Part shown: piece after piece, positions 23,453-34,784 of the stretch
Position numbering within the stretch: position 1 is the first letter of the stretch
How the letters are laid out: every line of letters begins with the position of its first letter
NCBI GenBank assembly: GCA_040954595.2
Contig: CM082597.2
Span: 9,300,001-9,364,000, forward strand
Source of the DNA: Balanoglossus misakiensis
Taxonomy: Eukaryota > Hemichordata
Direction: 5' to 3'
Length of the DNA stretch: 64,000 bases
The notes under the pieces: model-generated
Told to the model about the DNA's origin: nothing
Seen by the model: only the letters and a program-made list of their open reading frames with translations
Databases searched by the model: none
Translations under genes and position numbers: made by a program

Positions 23453-26400
23453 ATGAATGTTTCCGACCAACTGCGTTGGTGTTGGCCCGTTTTGTTTGTC
23501 ACGACAGGTAGGAAACAAACACATTGTCTTATATGGTCACAAGTTCTGGTCGGATTCAAAGAACTTTCCACTTTATTTTACAAGGTCTAGAAGAACGACA
23601 TCCATCATGGCATTTTTTTTATTTCGCGGGAGAGCAATGTCTGTTCGATAACCGCCTAAAGCACAGTGATTACTTAAGCTGACGCTCTTAGAAAACAAAA
23701 GCAGAAGTTGCTACTGTTTGTTTGGAAAATGTACAGTTAGGGAAGAGAGTAGAATGTAAATTAGTTTCATTATATTTTGCGCTCAATCCTTTAAATTTTC
23801 AATTTACATCATCTGAACAAATGAGAAAGATCTTGATAATACACAACAGGATTAATTTGGTCATTTAGAAACCTCTCCAAAACTATTGGTTGTAGAGCTC
23901 GTGAATCAAATTTCCATATCCACTATTAATTTCCTAGTTGGTCCTGAGACCAGTTAGCACACAGTGGCCAAAGTGGCTTGGAGTTAGGTCATTTCATTTC
24001 ATTCCGTACCACCTGCGCGGATCTGATCCGCGATCAAACACACATGAGGGATACAGCGATGTTCAAACAGTCGCTTGATTCAAGGGAACACTGGTCAAAA
24101 CACTGACCCAGTAAATCATTGTTCATAGAGCTTCGGCAGGGTAGGCCTATACGACGAAACAAACTGGGGCAACAACCACGACAAACAAAAACTACTTGAA
24201 CCATAGACCTTGGCGCTCCAGGATCTATGGTTAAACTAATGATGTTTATTGAGTTCGCGATAAGAAGAAATGGGTGATGCAAGACCCCATTGTATTCAAA
24301 ACGGTGTGCAAAACATCGTTCCTAGAAGGTTCCGAGCAAGGTTGCGTCGATGCGTTGACATGCATGTCACACTATGCCGCCGTGCATTTTTGTTACCACC
24401 ATTTACAGCAAAGTTAATAATCACAAAGTCTACAAAAATGTTGTCATTTGGCAATATTTATGATCATCATTGTGCAAAGCGAGATTTTAGATCTGGCGAG
24501 GGCATTCAGATGCGTGTATATGACAAATGAATGCGGTGATTTTTGCGTTGGTTTCCAGCAAGTCATGGAGTTACATTACTTAAGCATGGCCCATTTATAA
24601 CAAACCTCTGCCCTGCATGGTGACCAGTGATTAAACTATATAAAACTTTCAGTATTAAAAGGGACTTCATTTATATTTCTCTGTTTAGGCATAGTTGCAC
24701 GGCACGCCAGTGGGGTAGTTCACGTCACAGAGAACGCAGAGATCGGTAAGAATGTGTCGATCCACTGTCCGGCCGATTATAGTCAGAACAGAGACTCGCT
24801 CTACATGATAAGATGGACCCGAGACAACCATGCGTTCGTAGCACAACGGTCGTCGTCCACATCAGACGGAGACGGGTATTCGAAGACTATGGGCGGGCGG
24901 ACAAGATATTCAGTGCCAGATTTTCTTACCCTTAAGATAGAAAACGTCAACCTAACTGACGACCAGGATGTGTACAATTGTAGAGTAATCGCTACCTCTG
25001 GTGCTCAGTATGTGGGGAAAGTTGTCCTTAACGTCTGGGGTAAGATTAACCGTGCGTGTTTATGATGATGGTCGTTAGTCAACATCAATGATTGCCTTTG
25101 CTTTTTTCCTTCCTTTCGTATTTAACGTGAACAGGTAATTCACAGTCATACCTTTAGAGAGAAACTCAATATTACAACCTTTGTTGTGTCATGTGGGTGT
25201 GGTAGTCGGCACGGAAATATTTAGGACAGTCCAGCAAATATGTGAGCGAATATACTTATCAAAGCTAGCATATATGACGAGACGAATGAATCAGTCAGGC
25301 ACTGATTTATGCGTCTAACGAACAAAGGTGGACAAGCTCGTTTTTTTCGAAAGAAACTATCGCGACTTTTTTCACTCCACAGCGCCCTTCATTATGGATC
25401 TAGAATTACCAGCAGCAGACAGTGTTAATGCAAGTACGAAGATTGTAACGCTACCTCAATCAGCCAACTTTACCGCATCATGTATGGCCAATCGGGGCAT
25501 ACCCGAACCGGACATTGTGTGGTACTACGGATCGAAGACAATCTCCCAGGACAAAGGAGATTCATACAAAATACAGAAAAATCACACGGCAGTCGGACAC
25601 TACAACAACATTACCAGTCACCTGACAATACTGAATGCCAGATTTGATGCTGGAGGTCGATATACTTGTTGCGCAACCAACAAAGTCATTCAACAATCTC
25701 AAAATATGTCATTCGATGTTATGGTACTACAGCCCGGTAGGTGTGGTTTGTCTTGTTCTGAGTAGAGCATGGCCGACGGAGCTTCTTTGCTTATTGTACA
25801 TTATTAATATCGAATTTTGACTAATAGTTTCGGCTTCTTTAGCAAAAATGTCTCCGTGCATTCAAACCAATATATTGTGACTCATTTAAACTGAATACTC
25901 CACTGAGAGATCTTGGGAGTGGCCCACAGTTAGGGTGCAGGCAGGCGATAGAAACGACGACATTCGACACCCCACCGACGTTCCAACCCAAATTTTAGCA
26001 AGCGGATCCTACATAATTAAAAATGTTCACTAGCAATTATTATTTTTCCCCTACTGTGAGACATAAATGTCCAACAAGCATGTGTTTTGATTTGTTCGAT
26101 GTCGTGGCAAAGCACCAGTCTTGTCGATAAATAAAAATATAACTGCGCCATGTTGAATCTCACCGGTAGTGACAGGTATACAGTAGTCGACGTCTTATTC
26201 CTAAGATTATTGTCTCGAAAATAACGATCACCAGATCACACAAGCTGCTTTTGATTTTTTTGAACATCTTTGAAAGCTTCTAACTTTTATGAAACCCTTA
26301 CCTTTCGATAAGAAACGTGAAGTTGTCGCCAACAGGAATATATCGCTGGCACTGTTTTTATTCGAGAGTCACATGAGTTGTGACGCAAGTATAAATACAG

Positions 26401-29400
26401 TTCACGACAATGACGCATGCGCATGTATTACGTATGCGCCTTCTTTTTCTGTCGCCAACATAATTTTTCTTTATGATATTTATATCTCAAGTACTATATA
26501 CAAGTGCGAAGATTAATATTTATACAAAATAATACATAATGCGCGCGAGATTTCTTTTCAGATTTTCCTTTACCGTTGATCTTGATTTTTGTCTCTCTGT
26601 CTTTGTTCTACCATTTCAATTTGTATGCGGGGCATTTTGTTGGAGGCAAATCTACTATCTAAGTGTATAGCAAATCTAAGTGTTCAATGTTTATCAACAA
26701 ATCATGACAAGACGCGAACGACAATAACTAATCAAAAGAGATGATGTTATTATCATTATTAGATCGCCTCCATGGGATTTATGATATACTGTCATGATAG
26801 AAATGATGTCATTTACCCATGGATCTCGAGTATTAATCCTTTGAACCCCACATCTTTCGCTGTCAAATGCGATGCAATATTTTCAAATCATTTTCAAATA
26901 TTTTCCCCCTTAATTCTAGACCATGTAATTTTCTATTGTATGCTGCCTTGATCAAAATTTTAGGAAAAAATAAGGTAAAAGTTAATGAGGTTAATTTTGT
27001 GAAAAATGGCGACAGGTTGACTGTGTCGCTGAAAGGATTAATGCAGAAATCCATGGAGGGAGAGGTTTTTAGCGTTTTCATACATATAGCTTTGGAACAT
27101 CCTTTACTCAATCAAATATTTTGCCATGCACTGTATAGAAGTTACAGGTCATACGCTGAGAACGACACTATCTAGACCAACAATGGCTAACGACAGATCG
27201 GAAGGTAACGATTCGCAATGATATATTTTATACTCAAGTGTACACTCATGTTATCAGTATGATAAGCGTAATGTAATAATCATCGTTGGCGTTATTAGCT
27301 TCGACGCTGCGAAGTATTAGACCAAAACAAGAAATATTACATTGTGATTAAGGATTTAATGGAAAATAATGCTTTTTAGATTAATTAAAAAAATTTACAT
27401 CGAAAACGAATTCTTCGAATGAAACGAAAATTGATAGCACCGAAAATAATTTTAAAACAAACATTCAACTTCTCGTTCAGTGTGACTTCGCAATGGATGA
27501 TGTTTGTGCTCATTGCGAGATCTCGCGAGACCTGGTTAATTAGCGCAGCAATGGGTTGCCATCCAAGTATAATACAAGTCAACATTTGTGCCGGGTAAAC
27601 ACCACGTGTCATGTGTTGTTTGAGCTACAAGTATGTCACATGACTCTGCCCTCCTATATAAACTGTCCATAGCCAGGAGAGGTCTCGCAAGGTCTCGTAG
27701 ATTTCGGAAAACGGTATATTTTAGTACATCATCGTAACAAATGTATCATGTCGGCTATGGGATCTTGACTTCCAGATTCGACACCTGGTGCTAAAGCACG
27801 ATCATCTATACCACCGTTAACTCAATCAGACCTTGCATCCTCCAAAGTATCAGGTAGTATACAATTACCACATTCTTGCATCTTCAGAAAAGCAAAGTCA
27901 AATCGGGTGTTTACAGAATACACGATCTCATTTTCACTTGCTGAGTTGGACCTGTTCCCTAATATACTCATTAGTTCAAGAAACATCTGGAAAAAACGAC
28001 ACGAAAACAAAATTTGACTTTGTTTTTCTAAATTGCAGGAACTGCAGGCGAGAGTGTTGTAGTGTCACCTCAAGCACATGAAGGTAAAATGGAGTCCTTT
28101 ACATGACCTGTGTTTCCTTTTCTGAAGAGTTAGCAAATTCAGAATGGGTAGTCTTAGTGGTCGTCGAGACTGTATCGTGTGACACAAAACACTCTGCAGT
28201 GCATGTGGTAAAAAAATAATACTGAGGTTTTGGCGCCATCCCAAATCAGTGTGAGGTTTTCTATTAACAATTAATTTTTATTAATTAGCGATAGCGCAGC
28301 CGTAGGGTTTTTTCCTGTACGTTTGCTCTGAGTATCGACTTATTTCACTCTTTGTTTTAGGTATAATGCAGATTTTAAAGTTAAAGCAGTTCAAATGAAA
28401 AGTAAACGCGCTTGAATTTATTTTTTAGCAAAGGCAGTGGTGCTCACACAAATGTAGGGCGCCTTGGTAATCAATACGTTTGGGAGTTCGACATGAGCAA
28501 AACTTTACTTTACTTAAACATAGAAAAGCGTGGTCGGTCTATATAGTGTTGTTCTCTGTGTTGATGTGCCGTTCATGGTTTTGACTTATAACTTCACCAA
28601 AGCATAATGTGGATAAATATTCACCATTGTTTAATCAAAGTCGTTTTTGTCACTAATTCCAGGTACGCAGGACCAGAGCACCCCTGGCTTTAATATAAAC
28701 ACAATTGTTTTAGCAGTGGGAGTGGTTGTACTCATACTCGCAATGGTTATCACCGCGGTTTTGGTACTTCGTTGGAAGTGCCGGAAGGTAAGTATCAGTG
28801 CTTTAAATAGATAAGGTTTGCAAGTCATTCATCCATCAATCACGAATGCGCTATAATAAACAAGTACAATCCATAAACATTCCGTCGAAAACTAATTGTT
28901 TGTAATTTAATTTTTGAAACATTTCATTCATTCATTCATTCATTCCATGACTTTTCTTGTTTTGCAGAAGACGTACAAAACGAAGCCTCCCGATCCGGTA
29001 AAACTTTGAATTCTCAAGCCTGGCAAATACAGCATTTCTCGAATCATATAACAACTGGAACTGTACGAATTGTTATAAAATATCAAACGCGATGTAATCT
29101 TAGATTGGCTAGCACCGCATTTCAAATTATTTTTGAAAAGACTATTGCACTTAGCTGACATCAGACTATAGGGTTTTTATTCATTACTTTTTTTCATAAA
29201 ACCAAAATTTCGGTTCAACAAAATGCTCTGGCCATGGCCTCGGTTAATTTTCACAACAAATTGTATTATTTCCAAATTTACTTTAAAATGTTTAACCACT
29301 TGATATATGAAATTTCGGACGCTATTTTTCATTTTGATTTTTGCACTTTACAAAAGGAAGAGCAGGCCTCCCTCAGCCAAACACCTTCGACGGATGCAGG

Positions 29401-32400
29401 AAGTGAATTTGATTCCATTACAGACATTCAAAGAGATTTCATTCAAAGCGACATACGTCGACAAAATTGTCTTCATGACAGTGAGCTTCCCGCAATACCA
29501 GATGAGTGGGAGCTTCCGCGCCACGAACTCTTGTTGCATGAAAATTGCGTGCTTGGACGAGGAGAATTTGGTGAGGTTAAAATGGCGGACGCCAGATTCA
29601 ACGGCAACAGTTGTGGACTAATTCAAGTTGCAGTGAAACGCCTCAGAGGTGAGAGTTCAGAGATTTTTGAAGTGGAAGGTCTACAGTTGCACGGGCACAG
29701 ATGTTTTGTAAGCTTAGTTGAAATGATTGTTTAAATCGTGTACGTTATACGACCTTAATATATATATAGTTACGTGCGTGTGCTATACAATAACCTACTA
29801 ACAGTAAACATTGATCAAAACATAATAATTACATTCCATCATGCCTAAAGGACAAAGCACTCTGACGTCCATGACCTGAATGAGCCTAATGATTAAGGGA
29901 CTTGTATATTGTGATATAGGGTTTTGTTTTACAATTGGCAAAACAGACTGCGCCATAAGACCTGGCATTTGGCCAAGAGAGAGAGGGGGAGAGAGAAAGA
30001 GGGGGGGGGGAGAGAGAGAGAGAGTGAGAGTGAGAGAGAGAGTGGGAGAGATACATGTTTCCACAATGTCTTTCATAAAGTTTAAATTATAGCTGGATCG
30101 TACAGGTAATGTCCCCAATGGAACATTTGCATATTTTGACCTTCTATACGACATATACATTTTAGATATACAAGAACCAGCCGTTTGCTAAACTTTTACA
30201 TGTGTGAAACTTTACATATACATTAAGCTGTGGTATATAGTGAAGTGTATATTTAAACGCTTTTATTACCAATAAACTTTTTGAAGTAAAACAACCATAT
30301 CGATATCATGTACCATTCAACACACAATTACACGGAAAAAACGGTTGTGTAATTTGTTATCGACACCATGTACATTAATGACTCGGTTGATATTTCAGCC
30401 CGAGTGAGTTGTGTCGTTAATTTACAGAAAACGCTTCGTCAGAAGATAAAGCAGATTTCCTGAAAGAGTTAGCAATCATGAAATCGTTTCCTTCTCGCCA
30501 TCCCAATGTCGTGTCACTACTCGGTTGCTGTACCCATGAAGGTAAATATGGAATGTCTTTATTTTTACAGGTTTATATACATGTAACTGTATGGCCTGAT
30601 GGTTCGTCTGTTTCGTCCCTATCACATGCAATAGTTTTGCTCAAATCTTAGCAGATATTTAACAATTTGTTTGTTATTAGATCCCATTTACATCATACTA
30701 GAGTTTGTGAGGTATGGCAGTTTGCAGAGTAACCTTCGCAAGAATCGGTCGAATTATACATACCAAAATTTACACCCGAAGAGTAGAGATCTTTCACCAT
30801 CAGATCTACTGAAATTGATGTGGCAGATTGCGAAGGGAATGACCTTTCTTTCGTCAGTGAAGGTAATTGTTTAATCGGTTAGTAGCATTATTTACATGTG
30901 AAATAAGTGTTGAAATACAGTGCACATTTCAATTTTTTTTTAAACTCGATCTTTTGTCGGGACTTTAGTGTGTGTGAGATTCAAAACTCTTCCAGATTGT
31001 AAGCAAAGGGTTCCATCGGGGTTTGTCGACACGACCTATCATTATTTGCATATTCAAATTGCCACCTTTAATGGTGTTAGATCGCTTTGTCAACTGCACT
31101 GAAATTCTGCGAGGCGGATTGTAGTGGTGAAGCACTAGCCGGTAAAATAGGTCGGGGTAATTTATGATGACAGGTTCTTGAACTGCGCGACCACTGTTGA
31201 TAACGTCTTATCGCCGTTATTAGATGAGATTTAAAAATGGTATTGGTAAAATTCCACGGTTGTGTGGAACACCGTGTATTGTTCAGCGATTTCTGGAATT
31301 CGAAAGCAACAGGATAAACCTACTTACGTTCAAGTACATGTACTAAGTTAGCACCTGGTCCTTAAATGTGAAACTGTCGATTGTCAGAAATTCGTCCACA
31401 ATTATCAAACTACTTCCAAGTGGTCGGTAACATTACCAATTGTGGTTAAAATAAATGTTGTTTTTATCGTACCCTTTATAGTGTATCCATCGAGACCTTG
31501 CCACCAGAAACGTCCTCCTCGGTGAAAACAAAATATGCAAGATATCGGATTTTGGTTTTGCCCGCGATGTAAGCGGGGTGCACGTTTATCAAAGGAAATC
31601 ACAGGTAATGTAATCGCTAAGGGGAAAAAATTGGGACAGTTTTAGACAACATAATTTTTCAGATCCTTTCCTCTGATACATCGATTATATATTATGCTAA
31701 ATATTTCATGCTGTCTGGTTTTGATTAGAATAATGTCATGTCAAAACATTACTCTCGTTATTAGCAAATAATGCACGACCAATCCTAGCAATTACTACAC
31801 ATTAATTCCTCTTTTGCATATTTTACCATACGTGTGATTGTCTGGGTGTGGACAGTATTTCTCTGTATTTATACTTTCACGTGAATATCTCTCCGTATCG
31901 AGAGGTGTATTCATGTTAATAAAAACTAAGATAATAGAACTGCATAAGCTTTTCCTCACTGCATCTGCAAACCACGTGTTGTCCTTTCAGAGTCCGTTAC
32001 CAATCAGATGGATGGCATTAGAATCGCTGATAGATGCTATATATACAACGCAGAGTGACGTGTGGTCTTATGGCGTGGTGCTTTGGGAAATTGTTACATT
32101 AGGTAATTGGTTGAAATTGAAGTGAAATATATCGTTTGTTCCAAATGCATGAAATCTTTAGCTTGTATGTGCCGAAATTTAACAATTACCTGGTTAACAT
32201 AACAAATAGAGATTGTCACCATTATCAGCATAGTGAAGTAACCGTTGTTTCAGTTTGCCATGTTTACTGATTTTATAAAGTCATTCTCAATGACAGGGAT
32301 AATGCAGTAAAAGCTATGTCTTTTATTAATTTGACAAAATTCCGTCCCCCGCGGTGACTGAAGTGTATGCTTGTTCACACTCTGACAACCGAAACCAATT

Positions 32401-33933
32401 TGGTATCTATACACGGTCAGTTTGAAGGGATTGTTTACGAAAGAATGTGTGATTTCATGATATTATCGATTGGCAGCACCAAGATTTATTAACCGCCGCT
32501 GATTAAAAAAATGTCCGTTTCCGGAAGAATGTAGCTTATGTCAAACTACAAATAGTTTCTGTCTTACTTTTTCGGTGAACAAAACAAAGGACGAGAATAC
32601 CTTTGTCACGATAACATAACTGTGCTTTACAAGAAACACTCTGTCAATCACCGTTTCCTCTCTTATTTTAATCTCTACCTGTGTAGGTTCAACGCCATAT
32701 GGATCGCTGAGGACAAAAGAAATTATTAAGATTCTAAAACAAGGAAAGAGGATTGAGAAACCTGCACATTGTAGTCTAGACATGTGAGTGAAATATGCCT
32801 GATGATTTTTTTGATTTTCCGCCCTTTTCAAGTATTTCAAAATACACTTCTACTGCAGTTCTAACTGCGTTTTAAGTTTTCAGGGCTTGTGTCAATCTGT
32901 GAGGGCCCTTTTTTCTCGGCCAGCATGGCTACTTGAGTTGCGAGCTGTCCACCTCTTAAGTCCCTGACATAGTACAACGAGCTCTTCATGAGATTTTGAC
33001 ATGTCGTCGCTATAATCCTAAAATTAGACACATAAAAACCAAATTTGCGTTTGCAAGATACTTCTCTATAGATTTAGAATGGTTTCCATGACTGTGATAG
33101 CGAGGAGGACATTGTGTTGTTGTTTTTGCATCGTGTCTTTTTTCCTTTTTAAATTATACAAATTGCCACCACAGGCACGAAAAGAGGCCTCGATATAATT
33201 GTTGATATTGTCCGAGGACGTCAAACGTTTTTGACCGTCATTTTCAATCATGCTGCAGGTTCAAAAGTTTGAATTTGTGTGATATATTTAACGCGCCTTC
33301 TCCTCTTATCCTGTCGTCAGTTACAAACTAATGAAGGATTGCTGGCACAGATGTCCACAGCGGCGGCCGTCATTTTCAGCTCTGTGCGTCAGGATAGGTG
33401 ACATCATTAAGCAATCATCTCAGGTATGTCATGCGCTGAGTATTGGGTATTGGGTATCGGAATTTTGTCAAGTTGAGTATAGGAGAATTCAGTGACACCT
33501 AGTTATACACAGGGCATGATTGATTGCCTTGGAATTTATGATTGCGTTTTATGACATATGCATTATAGCCAATACGCTAGGGTTTTTACTTGATTGGTGC
33601 TAACCACAAACGTATGGGAAAGGCGGCTGTTTTGACCATGCTGCTTACAATTTTGATCTTGTCCATCTTCAAGTTTTGACAGCGCCCTGTTCATCGGCAA
33701 AAAGATTAATTTAACAGTCCCCACTGTCTGATTGGTTAAAGGTTATCTAACTGCGATTGGTGATTATTGATAAAAGAGCCATTAAGGTTTGAAATTTAAC
33801 AGTAGAGTTCAAAGAGGTCAAACTACAAACGTTAATATTTCCACCGTTCAACCTACAGGAACACCTGAACATGCAGGAGTTCGAAGACCACCTGTATGTG
33901 AACCTCGATTCAACATCGATTGAAAAGCTGTAA
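23453..33933 (+). CDS. Receptor tyrosine kinase with two Ig domains
   Basis: Fourteen exons keep frame at every AG/GT junction: 23453-23507, 24689-25039, 25383-25736, 28039-28083, 28663-28787, 28968-28997, 29357-29648, 30428-30541, 30681-30862, 31482-31604, 31991-32102, 32687-32783, 33321-33423 and 33859-33933. The product is 685 aa. It has a signal peptide (1-18), a V-type Ig (C45, W61, C116), a second Ig (C169, W182, C231), a short stalk and a TM at about 283-304. The kinase domain runs from about 369: GRGEFG loop at 387-392, VAVK Lys414, a helix-C Glu near 431, HRDLATRN at 519-526, DFG at 539-541, and WMALES with SDVWSYG after it. The activation loop has one Tyr (about 552). The kinase resembles the FGFR/RET group by eye. 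The 24-residue tail holds a YVNL SH2-docking motif. It should dimerise on ligand and phosphorylate substrates at the plasma membrane. The ligand is unknown. Confidence 0.9.
27590..27735 (+). repeat. Dispersed repeat, copy 2
   Basis: This segment, with cctcctatataaac...gccaggagaggtctcgcaaggtctcg...ttcggaaaacgg, is a diverged same-orientation copy of 19025-19172. It lies in the third intron of the receptor-kinase gene. Confidence 0.6.
28923..28947. repeat. (attc)n microsatellite next to a 3' splice site
   Basis: About six tandem attc units end some 20 bp before the acceptor of the 30-nt juxtamembrane exon (28968-28997) of the receptor-kinase gene. They add to its pyrimidine-rich tract. Confidence 0.7.
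29972..30050. repeat. GA-rich simple repeat
   Basis: A purine-only tract (gagagag, a g-run and gtgagag variants) lies inside the intron between the kinase-loop exon and the next exon of the receptor-kinase gene. The open frames overlapping it are artefacts of low complexity. Confidence 0.9.
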
Positions 33934-34784
33934 AATGGGACATGGTGCCGGAAAGTTGGCTTTTGTTGCTATATGGTTCAGAAACTTCAAGGTCACGTGA
34001 AACTGTTGTTGGCAACAATGAGGAGTACAGAAATACTCAAGGAGAAGCTGATCGTCGCCGCTCGAACTGTGAAACAAGACCATGTGGCCGCCGTTACTAA
34101 AAATGCAATGATCGTGCACCGAACCACAGTCTCTGCACCAACAAGTTTGTACATATATTGCGTGGTATCACGTAAAAGAATGTTAAAAAGAACAAATACA
34201 AATATTTGTTTTACTTTTATTACTTAAATTTAAAATGTTCTCACTAATACATTCTATTGTATAAGTGAGAGCTGAGTATGTTGTGAATGCATGTTGAGTT
34301 GCATGACTGAGCACTGTGTCTTTTAAGTGGAAACCTACATGTATTCTGGAGCTATTCTTCCAAATCTGTGTTTTACTATCGTGCTGCACGGATTTATCGA
34401 TGTGGTTGCTGGATGATACGATCTAGCTGACCACTTCACTCCGCATACCCCCCATAAACAACTTGAACCCCATATATTTCAGTTTCGGTTGTGGAGACCC
34501 ATTTGAAATAAATACGCCGAAAATGGACAATAGCGGCGTCTGTAAAATGAAGGCGTGATGTCATTCTTGCTACTGATGACATTTATACCATCTGATGAGG
34601 TCAAAGATCCCGTGCTTTCTTGGGTGATGCAATACTGTAGATGACCCCCATACGCTGTCGTTCAGCCTGGTTTCAACCAATTGCGACGAAGCATATAACT
34701 TTGCAGTCACACTTATTTTTCACGCATAATTAATGCAATTTTGGACACAAGTTTCCAGAAATCCTTCTGGCTAACTCTGCAGAC
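33934..34784. other. 3' flank of the kinase gene and promoter side of its sister
   Basis: Only 851 bp separate the kinase stop codon from the start codon of the next gene on the same strand. An aataaa at about 34507 could be the polyadenylation signal. No TATA box was obvious before 34785. Confidence 0.4.
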
